Part shown: in pieces, positions 1 to 8,390 of the stretch
Layout: the number at the start of each line of letters is the position of its first letter
Position numbering within the stretch: the stretch's first letter is position 1
Source: an uncultured Bacillota bacterium
GTDB lineage: Bacteria > Bacillota_I > Bacilli_A > RFN20 > CAG-449
Assembly (NCBI GenBank): GCA_902493275.1
Contig: CABUOQ010000015.1
Location: 1-42,606 of the forward strand
Length of the DNA: 42,606 bases
Direction: 5' to 3'
The notes under the pieces: generated by a model
Seen by the model: only the letters and a program-made list of their open reading frames with translations
Database searches by the model: none
What the model was told of the DNA's origin: nothing
Program-made: the position numbers and the translations under genes

Positions 1-124
1 TAAGAGGATATCATTTTTCTTATCTTTTGTAAGTGTGTTATTTTTTGACGTATACGTTTAAAGTACTCCCTTTGTCAAGTACAAATCAAATTGTGTATTA
101 ATATTTATTTAAGTAGTATCTTTT

Positions 125-1131
125 GTGTTGCCTTCCTCTAGGGGAAGCTCGAAACTTTTTTTAAACGTATTCATAAAATTCTTTAGGTGCCATTTTGATC
201 ATATTATTGCGTATTCAAAGGGCGGAAAATCTGTATTAGAGAATTGTCAGGTACTTTGTAGCGATTGCAATCTATCTAAAAGTGATAAGGAACTTCATGA
301 TTTTTTGCTTGAAGAAAAAGCAAAAAAATTCATGGCTGATGAATCTATTTTTGAAAAACGTGATTTTAGTGAAGAAAAAGTTAATGAAGATAACACAAAA
401 ATCACTAAAGAAAAATTTGATAAATTAATATCTGATTTTATTTCAATTAATGGAGATATAAAAAAGATTGATTTTACTAGAGAAAGGAATGGACTTCCTT
501 CAATCACTTACGTGCATAAATACTATGGTAATATTACTAATTTAAAACAAAGTTTTGGATTAAGAATTAATAGGGAATGGAATAGAGAATCAATATAGGT
601 TCGATTAGAAGAATATTCAGTTGAGAATCCTACCTTTAGACAAAATGATTTTAAAAAATGCAATGATTTACCTTCTCTTCCATGTATTCTTTCGTATTTT
701 CCAGAATATAAAAATTTTAATGATATTAAAAAGGCTCTTGGATTAGAATTAAATTATGAAGTATGGACAAAAGAGCAAGTTGAAATATCTTGTAAAAAAT
801 ACTTAGAAAATCATAATAAAATAACACTAAAAGATTTAAAAAAAGCAAATGGCTTACCTACTGCAAATGTAATTTATAGAATATTTGGAGCTATGGAAAA
901 TTTTCAATGTGAGTCTGGAGTTGTAATAAAAAATACAAAAAAGCAAAATTCACTAAAAAGGAAGTGGACTATACGATTTTAAAATATTTAAAGGCTGGCA
1001 ATAAAATTCTAACTTCTTCAAAAGAATTAACATCATTAAATTTACCTTCAATGTCAACAATAATGAGATTTTATGAAAATTGGAGAGAACCATTTGCTAT
1101 ATTTTCAAAAATGCTAGAAATAACTAAGTAA
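125..1131 (+). pseudogene. Decayed HNH endonuclease with homing-endonuclease-associated repeats
   Basis: An HNH core is readable from about 185: an HFDHIIAYSKGG stretch, then NCQVLC and SDCNLSKSDK, matching the His-Asn-His/Cys pattern of HNH nucleases. The usual upstream CxxC half is missing, so the 5' end is lost. Behind it come about four copies of a 50-60 residue module with the pattern LPS..., a Phe/Tyr near its middle and LGL at its end, like the homing-endonuclease-associated repeats found behind HNH domains. The frame is interrupted by TAG at 596-598, stays readable to TAA at 980-982, and the last repeat (KEVDYTILKYL... to TAA at 1129-1131) lies in another phase, so a frameshift occurred near 920-960. 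In life such proteins cut DNA at a recognition site and support mobility of an intron or element. I judge this copy inactive. There is no convincing start codon or ribosome-binding site. Confidence 0.7.
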
Positions 1132-1438
1132 TTATAAATAAAAAGAAGTCATTTTTTATTAAATGAAGAATAAATATTTCTCGGCAATTATTGTCTAAAA
1201 ATATTGGAATTCTATTTCTTACAAAACTTTTCTGCCAATTCATAGATTATTTTTATAAAAAATTATTTATGGTTTAAATATTAGTGTCTTGTTTTATTAC
1301 TAAATTACATTTTTTCAAAAAACTATGGATAAATTATAGCCAAACTTGCGGTTTATAATTCGCCAAACTTGCGGTTTATAATTCGCCAAACTTGCGGTTT
1401 GCGTAAAAGTGATGTATCATTATGTTGAGGAAATAAAT
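1132..1438. other. Gene-free stretch before the AAA ATPase
   Basis: This is AT-rich DNA with no plausible coding frame. Its only distinct content is the 23-bp direct-repeat block at 1339-1400. Confidence 0.6.
1339..1400 (+). repeat. Tandem 23-bp direct repeat (2.7 copies)
   Basis: Two identical 23-bp units at 1339-1361 and 1362-1384 are followed by a 16-base third copy at 1385-1400. Each unit holds the short inverted repeat AAAC-TTGCG-GTTT followed by TATAATTCGCC. The two full copies therefore each contain a TATAAT, a perfect -10 hexamer, with phasing of about two helix turns. The block ends 38 bases before the ATPase start codon. Placement and phasing suggest an operator or binding array controlling the ATPase gene, possibly bound by the ATPase itself. 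That role is inference; the repeats are directly visible. There are no spacers, so this is not a CRISPR array. Confidence 0.85.
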
Positions 1439-2737
1439 ATGGAAAAAGAATATATACATAGATTGTTTGATGAAGAGTTAAATTTTTACCTTAAAACTGT
1501 TGGTGTAATCCAAATTGTTGGACCTAAATGGTGTGGAAAATCTAGAACCGCTAAAAGACACGCTAAAACGATTATTGATTTGATGAAAAAAAATCAAAGA
1601 GATCAATATGTAGAATTAGCAAAAAAAGCCCCAGACGTGCTTTTAAACAGTGGAGATAAGCCAATTCTTATTGATGAATGGCAAGTTATATCTTTTATAT
1701 GGAATTCTATTAAAGAAGCTGTTGATGAAAATTGGGGCTTCGGTCAATATATTTTGACTGGAAGCGTTACGGACAATACATCATCTAATTCTTTGGCAGG
1801 TGAAGAAAATGAAACACACACAGGAACAGGACGTATCATAAAAAGATTAATGAGAACGATGTCTCTATTTGAAAGTAAAGATGGTGATGGAAGCGTATCG
1901 TTATCTAATTTAAAAAAAGGCACATTTAAAGAAACTATATCTAGTAGAGATATAAAAGATTACGCTTATTATATTTGCCGTGGTGGTTGGCCTCTTGCAA
2001 TTAATGATGACAAAGATGTTGCGCTTCAACAAGCAAAAACTTTCTATAATGGTTTAACTGGTGAAGATTTGTTTTCTTTAAAGGATGTTCCTCTTCGTAA
2101 GGATGAAAAAAGAGCAAAAAGAGTATTAAGAGCGTATGCAAGAAACATTTCTACTCAAGCATCGAATGAATCTATTAAGGCAGACATTAAAGAAAATGGC
2201 GATGAAATTGATAAAGATACATTTGCTAAATATCTTTTAGCACTACAACGATTATTTGTAGTTGAGGAATTAGAAGCTTGGAATCCAAATTTAAGAAGTA
2301 AAACAGCTATTCGAGAAAAAAATACAAGACATTTTGTTGATCCATCTATTGCGGCAGTGGCATTAGGTATTACACCGGATAGTATGTTTTTTGACATGAG
2401 AACATTTGGCTTATTATTCGAATCTCTTGCAGTTAGAGATTTAAGAATATATTGCGATGCATTAAACGCTGATGTTTATCATTATCGTGATAAAGCCGAT
2501 AGAGAAGCCGATTTGGTTATTACTTTTGAGGATGGTTCTTGGGCATTAGTAGAGGCGAAACTTGGGGATGAAGAAGAAATAAAAAAATCATCAAAAAAGC
2601 TTGTTGAGCTAGCGAAAGATATTGATGAAAAAAGGCATCCTAAACCTGCTTTTTTATTGATAGTAACCGGAACAAATGTCGCTTACAAAGATGAGAATGG
2701 CGTTTACATAGTTCCATTATCTTGCTTAAAACCATGA
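1439..2737 (+). CDS. AAA ATPase with DUF4143-type C-terminal domain
   Basis: This 432-residue protein has a P-loop at about residues 28-36 (GPKWCGKSR) and a Walker B at about 76-81 (ILIDEW). The C-terminal third carries DREADLV followed by VEAKLG at about 354-376, the spaced D...E-x-K arrangement of PD-(D/E)XK-like folds typical of ATPases with DUF4143. The family is widespread in gut anaerobes and its function is not settled; it is often treated as mobile or defence-associated. An upstream GTG at 1409 is possible, but ATG 1439 has GAGGA seven bases ahead of it and is preferred. The gene stands alone behind the 23-bp repeat block and ends with TGA. Nuclease activity is only a guess from the motif. 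Confidence 0.85.
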   Translation: MEKEYIHRLFDEELNFYLKTVGVIQIVGPKWCGKSRTAKRHAKTIIDLMKKNQRDQYVELAKKAPDVLLNSGDKPILIDEWQVISFIWNSIKEAVDENWGFGQYILTGSVTDNTSSNSLAGEENETHTGTGRIIKRLMRTMSLFESKDGDGSVSLSNLKKGTFKETISSRDIKDYAYYICRGGWPLAINDDKDVALQQAKTFYNGLTGEDLFSLKDVPLRKDEKRAKRVLRAYARNISTQASNESIKADIKENGDEIDKDTFAKYLLALQRLFVVEELEAWNPNLRSKTAIREKNTRHFVDPSIAAVALGITPDSMFFDMRTFGLLFESLAVRDLRIYCDALNADVYHYRDKADREADLVITFEDGSWALVEAKLGDEEEIKKSSKKLVELAKDIDEKRHPKPAFLLIVTGTNVAYKDENGVYIVPLSCLKP

Positions 2738-2777
2738 TATTGAACATTCTCATGACTAAAGTCACAAGATTTTAGGC

Positions 2778-2954
2778 TCATCGATTACTGGACAATTTAC
2801 CCTTATTCTTTATATTAATTGCAGCTTTGATATCTCTATCAATATTTAGTCCACAATATGGATAAATATATTTTTCACTTTCACCAACATTATGTTTTCT
2901 TTGACAGCATGAGCAGATCTGACTAGAAGCATAATAATGGTTGATTTTATGTAC
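2778..2954 (-). pseudogene. tnpB: Remnant of IS200/IS605-type tnpB (C-terminal zinc finger)
   Basis: Read on the minus strand, one frame gives HKINHYYASSQICSCC, then GLNIDRDIKAAINIKNKG. This is the C-terminal zinc-finger and DRDxNAA block of TnpB, the RNA-guided nuclease-like protein of IS200/IS605 elements. One of the usual four cysteines is replaced (YPYCG instead of CPxCG). The frame breaks upstream of 2954, although related-looking coding continues to about 3007 in another phase. No tnpA or intact element is present. This is a dead fragment, but it marks past transposition next to the tRNA pair. Confidence 0.75.
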
Positions 2955-3017
2955 TTGTTTATCTTCTCAAAAATATTTTTGTTTTCTAAATTTTGTGGTG
3001 TTAAATCCTAAAAACGT

Positions 3018-3093
3018 GACTCACTAGCTCAGTCGGTAGAGCACTTGACTTTTAATCAAGGGGTCCGGAGTTCGAATCTCCAGTGAGTCACCA
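3018..3093 (+). tRNA. tRNA-Lys (anticodon TTT)
   Basis: The 76-base cloverleaf has an acceptor stem GACTCAC/GTGAGTC with discriminator A and encoded CCA, a D-arm AGCTC...GAGC, an anticodon loop CTTTTAA inside the stem TTGA/TCAA, and a T-arm with TTCGAATC. All stems pair well, so it should be functional. A tRNA-Leu begins four bases later. Confidence 0.95.
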
Positions 3094-3096
3094 TCT

Positions 3097-3183
3097 GATT
3101 GGGTGGCGGAATAGGTAGACGCACAATACTTAAAATCTTGCGAGGTAACACTCATACCGATTCGATTCCGGTCCCGGGCACCA
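3097..3183 (+). tRNA. tRNA-Leu (anticodon TAA), degenerate
   Basis: This 87-base class II tRNA-like sequence keeps the D-arm region GGTGGCGGAATAGG, an anticodon loop CTTAAAA, a long variable arm, TTCGATTCC and an encoded CCA. Several stem positions no longer pair. The 5' acceptor strand GATTGGG faces CCCGGGC, with one A-G mismatch and two G-U pairs. The anticodon stem CAATA/TCTTG has a T-C mismatch, and the T-stem CCGA/CCGG has an A-C mismatch. It is probably a decaying second copy in an old tRNA array. A functional but divergent tRNA is less likely. Confidence 0.65.
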
Positions 3184-3199
3184 TAAAGAAAGCATAGAT

Positions 3200-3227
3200 T
3201 TGATACAATTAGAAATCAAGGTATTAA
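3200..3227 (+). promoter_or_regulatory. Possible promoter for the DUF5131 gene
   Basis: TTGATA at 3200-3205, a 16-base spacer and TATTAA at 3222-3227 lie about 90 bases before the start codon at 3320. Match quality is moderate for such AT-rich DNA. Confidence 0.35.
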
Positions 3228-3319
3228 GTCTTTTTATTTACTTAAATAAGCAGTTTGTGATATTCTATAAAAGAATTAAAACAAATCGATAAATAGTAAT
3301 TTATATAGGAGTATGCAAT

Positions 3320-4039
3320 ATGGCAATGTGGAATCCGTGGCGTGGATGTAAAAAATGTAGTGATGGTTGCTTGCATTGCTATATTCATAAAGGTGATTTA
3401 AAAAGAAATATAAATACAAATGATATTGTTAAAACGAGAGATTTTTATAAGCCGATAGAAAAATTGAAAAATGGTAATTACAAAATGAAATCTGGGCTTG
3501 TTTACTTATGCTTTTCTACCGATTTTCTAATAGAGGAAGCAGATGAGTGGAGAAATGATTGTTGGAAAATGATAAAAGAAAGACAAGATTGTACTTTTTT
3601 ATTTCTAACAAAAAGAATTGATAGATTTACGAAATGTATTCCAGACGATTGGGAAGATGGATATGATAATGTTATAGTTTGTTGTACTATTGAAAACCAA
3701 AGAAGTACTGATTATAAATTATCAATTTTTAAAGATTTATTAATTAAGCATAAGTGCATTACAGCACAACCCCTTTTAGAAAAAATTGATATTGAAAAGT
3801 ATTTAGATAATGTAGAATTAGTTGTAGTTGGTGGAGAATCTGATATAAATGCTAGAGTATTTGATTATTCGTGGGCATTAGATATTAGAGAACAATGTAT
3901 CAGAAAAAATGTTACCTTTGAATTTAGACAATGTGGAACGTATACAATAAAAGATGGAAAGCAATATAAAATACAAACAAAAGATTTGTGCAAGCAAGCA
4001 AAAGTAGCAAATATAGATTATAAGAAAACTGAAAGGTAA
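3320..4039 (+). CDS. DUF5131 family protein (phage Gp37/Gp68-like)
   Basis: This 239-residue protein opens with MAMWNPWRGCKKCSDGC and then HCYIHK, the Cys-rich N-terminus shared by DUF5131 proteins, which resembles a radical-SAM-type cysteine cluster. Further family signatures are VVVGGESD near residue 172 and a C-terminal FEFRQCG. The family is found in phages and mobile islands and its reaction is unknown. AGGAG lies nine bases ahead of ATG 3320. The gene follows the tRNA pair and precedes the NTF2-like gene by 27 bases, so the two may be co-transcribed. Its place beside tRNAs and transposon debris fits acquired DNA. Confidence 0.75.
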   Translation: MAMWNPWRGCKKCSDGCLHCYIHKGDLKRNINTNDIVKTRDFYKPIEKLKNGNYKMKSGLVYLCFSTDFLIEEADEWRNDCWKMIKERQDCTFLFLTKRIDRFTKCIPDDWEDGYDNVIVCCTIENQRSTDYKLSIFKDLLIKHKCITAQPLLEKIDIEKYLDNVELVVVGGESDINARVFDYSWALDIREQCIRKNVTFEFRQCGTYTIKDGKQYKIQTKDLCKQAKVANIDYKKTER

Positions 4040-4066
4040 ATATTAATTTGTAGAGGAGATTTTAGC

Positions 4067-4453
4067 ATGAATGAAGAAATAAGAAAATTAATAGCAGCTG
4101 CGGATAAGGCTATAAAAGAAGAGAGATTTGATGACTTAAAAGAGTTTTATACAGAAGATGCTGTACTTGTATTAAAACCAGGATTGGAAGTTAAAGGAAA
4201 AGAGGCTATAAAAGAAGCGTTTATAAAAATTGCCAAATATTTTAATAATAGTATAGTTCCAACACAAGGAAAAATGATAATGATTGAAGCTGGGGATACT
4301 GTATTAGTTTTATCTCAAACTTTATTAGATGCTGATAATAAAGAAAGTTCTGAATATAGTATGGATCGTAGAGCAACTTATGTGTATAGAAGGATTAATG
4401 AAAAATGGTTATGTGCTATAGATAATTCATATGGAACGGCATTACTTGATTAG
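4067..4453 (+). CDS. NTF2-like fold protein (DUF4440/SnoaL type)
   Basis: This 128-residue protein has the alpha+beta pattern of NTF2-like proteins. An N-terminal helix (EEIRKLIAAADKAIKEERFDDL) leads to FYTEDAVLVL, then KGKEAIKEAF, a middle strand, and a final strand YVYRRINEKWLCAIDNSYGT. This matches DUF4440/SgcJ-type proteins, which serve as small-molecule binding or isomerase scaffolds with poorly known substrates. GAGGAGA lies ahead of ATG 4067. No specific catalytic residues can be assigned. Confidence 0.7.
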   Translation: MNEEIRKLIAAADKAIKEERFDDLKEFYTEDAVLVLKPGLEVKGKEAIKEAFIKIAKYFNNSIVPTQGKMIMIEAGDTVLVLSQTLLDADNKESSEYSMDRRATYVYRRINEKWLCAIDNSYGTALLD

Positions 4454-4763
4454 AAAATATAAATTTCAAATTTGTAAATGGAATTAGAAAATATGTAGAT
4501 GATAAGTTTAAGTTCGATTCTTTCGATAGAAATATAACATAAGATTATAAGACAAAACTTGAATTTGGTGTAGTAGAATATCTTCCAATTAAGTTAACCA
4601 TATATATGTTTTAAGATAATATTGAGACTATTTTTTGTTAGTAATATATTTACGATTTTACTTAATTTCCTTGGTTTGGAATTATATGTTTACTATTATA
4701 TAATGGTCTTAATTCAAATAATTAATAAATAGCAATACATTATATGTGGGGAGGGTGATTTTT
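4454..4763. other. Gene-free stretch, possibly with transposase debris
   Basis: One forward frame shows short readable runs between stops (GIRKYVDDKFKFDSFDRN, then DYKTKLEFGVVEYLPIKL). They loosely recall the C-terminus of an IS3-type transposase, but the resemblance is too weak to name. Nothing else is recognisable except the ribosome-binding site of the next gene (GGGGAGG at 4749-4755). Confidence 0.4.
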
Positions 4764-5270
4764 ATGTTTAAAAAAGCAATCGTAATTGGTTGCCCGGGTT
4801 CGGGAAAAAGTACTTTTGCAAGAACTTTAAGTGAAAGAACCGATTTGCCTTTATATTATCTTGATATGATATGGCATAAACCTGATAGAACAACTGTAGA
4901 TAAAAAAGTATTTGATGATAAATTAAAAGAGATTATTTCGCAAGACAAATGGATTATAGATGGTAATTATGGAAGAACGCATGAAATGAGAATCAAAGCG
5001 TGTGATGTCATTTTTTTATTAGACTTTCCAGTAGAAGAATGCTTAAGAGGAGCAAAATCGCGTATAGGCAAGAAACGCGTAGATATGCCATGGATAGAAA
5101 CCGAACTCGATGAAGAATTTGAACAATGGATTATTAATTTTCCTAAAAATGAGTTGCCAGTAGTATATGATTTACTTAATAAATATAAAAAAAATATTTA
5201 TATTTTTCATTCACGAGATGATATAACTGATTATTTATTTAAAACTTTTAATCAAAAATATAATAAGTAA
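4764..5270 (+). CDS. P-loop kinase-like protein (FlaR/topology-modulation family)
   Basis: This 168-residue protein has a Walker A motif at about residues 9-17 (GCPGSGKST) and the family-typical segment WIIDGNYGRTHEMR followed by DVIFLLDFP. This is the adenylate-kinase-like group often annotated as DNA topology modulation protein FlaR. The true substrate is unknown; small-molecule phosphorylation is most likely from the fold. A longer reading from GTG 4746 would run through the ribosome-binding site GGGGAGGGTG, so ATG 4764 is preferred. The gene is monocistronic and faces the acyltransferase gene tail to tail. Confidence 0.75.
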   Translation: MFKKAIVIGCPGSGKSTFARTLSERTDLPLYYLDMIWHKPDRTTVDKKVFDDKLKEIISQDKWIIDGNYGRTHEMRIKACDVIFLLDFPVEECLRGAKSRIGKKRVDMPWIETELDEEFEQWIINFPKNELPVVYDLLNKYKKNIYIFHSRDDITDYLFKTFNQKYNK

Positions 5271-5334
5271 TAAAAATTATAAAATGAAATAATATGAAAG
5301 AAAGAATTTAAACAAAAATTTGATGGTTATAAGA

Positions 5335-6432
5335 CTATTTTTTTATCAAATTAGAAAATTTTATTTGTAGCTTTTCTAATTTGTTTTTTAACCATGCAGG
5401 CATCTTTTTATTCAGGCAAACGCAAAAAGGAGTATTAATTATTATATAATATATTGGAAGAATTGTCGCAAAACAAAATAATGTTTCGACAAGAGAGTAA
5501 TAGTAGCGGTTCATATCTTCACTAGCTAAAGAACAGAAAAAACGATACCACTCAGGAAAAATTAGCGAAAATATAGGCATAGACCAAGTTTGATGAAAAG
5601 CCAATAAAACAAAAGTGGTTTTACCTAACTCGCCCAACACTTTATTTCTGATAGCGTTAGAAATAAAAATTATTCCAAATGAACATATTATTGCCGCGGG
5701 AATTACTAGATAATATTTTTCATATTGCATAGCCCACATCTCGAGATGTAAGTGATATTTATCATAATTAATGTACGCGATAGCGAGTCCTATTGCCATT
5801 AATGATATTCCAATAATGAGACTAATATAACGTTTATCTAATATAAAAGTTCTGATTTTAGTTAATAATTCATGAGAGAACATATAACCGAAAAATATAA
5901 AGAACACTCCAAATGTGGCAACATCAAAATTCCAAGGTAACCTTTTTCGATAAGTGATGTTTAGATATATGCCAAGCGCGAGAAATAAAGTGGATAATAT
6001 TGCCATATAAGGCAGTTTGTTTTTACCCACCTTCCATACAACATAAAACAGTAAATCAGCAATATATAAAGCTCCAACAAACCATATTGGGAACGCTCTT
6101 TCTTGCTTAACTAAAAGTAAAATACCATCGAGAAAATAATTTTCACTAAGCATTTGACCTTTATATTGTTTTATTAAGGCTTCCGCTAGTAATATTAATA
6201 TACCTAAAAAAAACATTGGTATGATATAACTTTTAGATTTACGAACAAAATAATCACCAAATTTTTCGTCTTCTTTGAATCTAAGGGTAATCCCATTTAA
6301 AATAAAAAACAATGGAAGATGGAATGAATAGATATAAGCTCTAACATTTCCTCTTTCAAGACAATGAGCCAAAATTACTAAGAATATTCCTATGAATTTG
6401 GCAACGTCAATATAAACTAATCTTTTGTTCAC
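5335..6432 (-). CDS. Membrane acyltransferase (acyltransferase family 3)
   Basis: This roughly 365-residue protein has about ten hydrophobic segments and the N-terminal signature YIDVAKFIGIFLVILAHC, then YSFHLPLFFILNG. These are the hallmark His and Phe-His-x-Pro-(L)FF features of acyltransferase family 3 (OatA/WecH-type) integral membrane proteins. It probably transfers an acetyl or similar acyl group to a cell-surface glycan; the acceptor is unknown. The preferred start is GTG at 6432, with GGGGAG nine bases ahead. An upstream ATG would add a hydrophobic stretch encoded over that ribosome-binding site. The C-terminal tail is Lys-rich, as expected for a cytoplasmic end. Confidence 0.8.
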   Translation of the reverse strand: MNKRLVYIDVAKFIGIFLVILAHCLERGNVRAYIYSFHLPLFFILNGITLRFKEDEKFGDYFVRKSKSYIIPMFFLGILILLAEALIKQYKGQMLSENYFLDGILLLVKQERAFPIWFVGALYIADLLFYVVWKVGKNKLPYMAILSTLFLALGIYLNITYRKRLPWNFDVATFGVFFIFFGYMFSHELLTKIRTFILDKRYISLIIGISLMAIGLAIAYINYDKYHLHLEMWAMQYEKYYLVIPAAIICSFGIIFISNAIRNKVLGELGKTTFVLLAFHQTWSMPIFSLIFPEWYRFFCSLASEDMNRYYYSLVETLFCFATILPIYYIIINTPFCVCLNKKMPAWLKNKLEKLQIKFSNLIKK

Positions 6433-6628
6433 TTCATTGTGCTCCCCAGAAACTATATATATTATATATTTTTTTATATAGATATAAAAGAATAACAAAA
6501 TAATAAGAAATAAATAGTGATTATATATGCTTCATCAATAGTTTCGTATGGATGTTTTGCGTTTTTTTTTATATTTTTTGCTTTAATAATTATGAAAAAT
6601 ACTTATACTCGATTTATTAAAATGACAA

Positions 6629-6637
6629 TGATATAAT
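6629..6637 (+). promoter_or_regulatory. Extended -10 promoter for the sigma factor operon
   Basis: TGA directly followed by TATAAT at 6632-6637 forms an extended -10 element. No good -35 is seen at 16-18 bases upstream. It lies about 90 bases before the sigma factor start and is the only strong -10 in the 292-base space between the divergent genes. Confidence 0.45.
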
Positions 6638-6724
6638 TTAGATACATTCTTTTTAAATACAAAAAGATTTATTATAAAACTAATAAAAAAAGAAATAAAA
6701 TCGTATTTATAACGAGGTGATTGA

Positions 6725-7255
6725 ATGGAAGAAGATTTAAGCAAATTTATCATTGAATTTCAAAATGAGAATTTTTCATCTTTTGAACGTTTTTATGCTT
6801 CTATAAAAAATAAAATTTTCTATAATATTCTATCACTTACTAATAATTATGACCTTGCAGAGGATTTGCTTCAGGAAACATTCGTTAAATTTTTATCTTC
6901 GGTGAAAAAAATTAAAGCTGATAGCAATGTTTTGGGCTTTCTTATGGTGTGCAGTCGTAATTTAACTCTTGATTATTTTAGAAAAAATAATCGAGTACAA
7001 ATAGTTGAATTCAATGAAAAAATTGATTCTTTTATTGAAAAGTCTAATCATGATAATAATGTTAATGAAATTCTTGAAAAAATAAGGAAGATATTAAATG
7101 ATAAAGAATTTGAAATTTTTACACTTCATGTAATGAGTGAACTATCATTTAAAGAAATATCTAAATTAAAGAAACGACCGATAGGGACAGTTTTATGGGC
7201 TTACAATAATGCCTTAAAGAAAATTAGAAAGGAGATCGACTATGAGAGAGTTTAA
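6725..7255 (+). CDS. ECF-type RNA polymerase sigma factor
   Basis: This 176-residue protein has the two-domain layout of extracytoplasmic-function sigma factors. Region 2 lies near residues 20-90 (DLAEDLLQETFVKFL, then FLMVCSRNLTLDYFRKNNR). Region 4 lies near 120-170 (NDKEFEIFTLHVMSELSFKEI, then GTVLWAYNNALKKIRKE). It would direct RNA polymerase to a small regulon. GAGGTG lies ahead of ATG 6725. The stop overlaps the start of the next gene by 14 bases, a translational coupling typical of sigma/anti-sigma pairs. The regulon is unknown, and no duplicated ECF-like promoter was found upstream. Confidence 0.88.
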   Translation: MEEDLSKFIIEFQNENFSSFERFYASIKNKIFYNILSLTNNYDLAEDLLQETFVKFLSSVKKIKADSNVLGFLMVCSRNLTLDYFRKNNRVQIVEFNEKIDSFIEKSNHDNNVNEILEKIRKILNDKEFEIFTLHVMSELSFKEISKLKKRPIGTVLWAYNNALKKIRKEIDYERV

Positions 7256-8324
7256 TGATGAAAAGATTGTTAAGACCGTTCAAGAGAATAGTTCTTATCA
7301 AATTAAAACAACTAGCCAATCTATCTTACAAAGATATCATGCTTGCAAACAAATTGGGCAAGATAATTTAACTTTAAAACGAACAAAAGGATTAAAAGTT
7401 GGCCTATGGACTGCAGGGACGTTAGTAGCTTGTAGCGCTTTTGCTTTAGCTGTGGTATTTATGTTTAATAAAGATAGTAGATCTCATAATAACATTACTA
7501 TTGCTAATAGAGATCTAGAAAACCAATTAAGCACATTTTCTTTGTTCGTTGGTGGTAAAAATGAATCGGTTGATTTTAAAATGTCAAAGCGATATTTTTT
7601 AAACGATAATATCTCGTATTCTAAAAAAGAATATTTTGAAGAAATGGTAGATACTTATGATAAATATAATTTAGTAATAAAAAATGCTTTTTCATCTATG
7701 AGATGTATAGGTGAAAAATATGAGCAAGAAATATATGGAAAATATTATAAGTATATAGATAAGATTTATTTTGAAAATAATATAGAGCCATTTGCTGAAC
7801 TATATTTTAATGACGAAAAAATATTTGATGATAATTTTGACGATACTGGGGTAAAATATGAAGCGCTATATATAACTGAAGGTATAGCTTTTGATTTAAC
7901 CATTAGCAAGAGTCTAGAAAAAGAAGCAAATGATATTGAAACATATTATTCGCTGCTATTCATGAATAGAGATGGAACAACATGTTATAGCGTTGAAAAG
8001 GAACATGAAATCGAAGGTAAAGAAAGTGAATTTGCTTACTCTATGGCTATATATGCTTCTAAAAGCGATTTTTATAATAAAAACTTTATAGAAAAAATAA
8101 TTTATGAAATAGAAAATGAAAATGGAATCGAAGAAAGTGAATTAGTCGTTGAAAAACAAGGTAAACAATATAACTTTGAAAATATTATTAATGATGGAAA
8201 TAAGACAACATTTGAGGCTTATATTGAATTAGATGATGATAAATTAAATTCTTTAATGATAACTTTAATTTATCAAAATAATGAAAGATTATATTTAAGC
8301 GATGAATTATCATATACAAAATAA
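7242..8324 (+). CDS. Single-pass membrane protein, probable anti-sigma factor
   Basis: This 360-residue protein has a cytoplasmic N-terminal segment of about 50 residues, one membrane helix at about 50-72 (GLWTAGTLVACSAFALAVVF) and a large acidic, Tyr-rich outer domain. The order and the 14-base overlap with the sigma factor gene suggest that the N-terminal part binds and holds the sigma factor while the outer part senses a cell-envelope signal. No zinc-binding anti-sigma motif (HxxxCxxC) is present, so the assignment rests on position and topology. GGAGA lies ahead of ATG 7242. The outer domain resembles the next gene's product in composition and in repeated Glu/Tyr-rich strands. I do not recognise a named family. 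Confidence 0.65.
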   Translation: MREFNDEKIVKTVQENSSYQIKTTSQSILQRYHACKQIGQDNLTLKRTKGLKVGLWTAGTLVACSAFALAVVFMFNKDSRSHNNITIANRDLENQLSTFSLFVGGKNESVDFKMSKRYFLNDNISYSKKEYFEEMVDTYDKYNLVIKNAFSSMRCIGEKYEQEIYGKYYKYIDKIYFENNIEPFAELYFNDEKIFDDNFDDTGVKYEALYITEGIAFDLTISKSLEKEANDIETYYSLLFMNRDGTTCYSVEKEHEIEGKESEFAYSMAIYASKSDFYNKNFIEKIIYEIENENGIEESELVVEKQGKQYNFENIINDGNKTTFEAYIELDDDKLNSLMITLIYQNNERLYLSDELSYTK

Positions 8325-8390
8325 AAAATCCAATAAAATTATTTCTTTGTTCGTATTCATAATGTAAGAAAAAAGAAAGGAAACAAAAAT

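Noticed and set aside
1339..1400. CRISPR-like repeat
   Set aside because: Units are directly adjacent with no spacers, only 2.7 copies, and no cas genes are near.
4454..4745. IS3-type transposase remnant
   Set aside because: Short readable runs only loosely recall a transposase C-terminus; no catalytic motif or inverted repeats are present.
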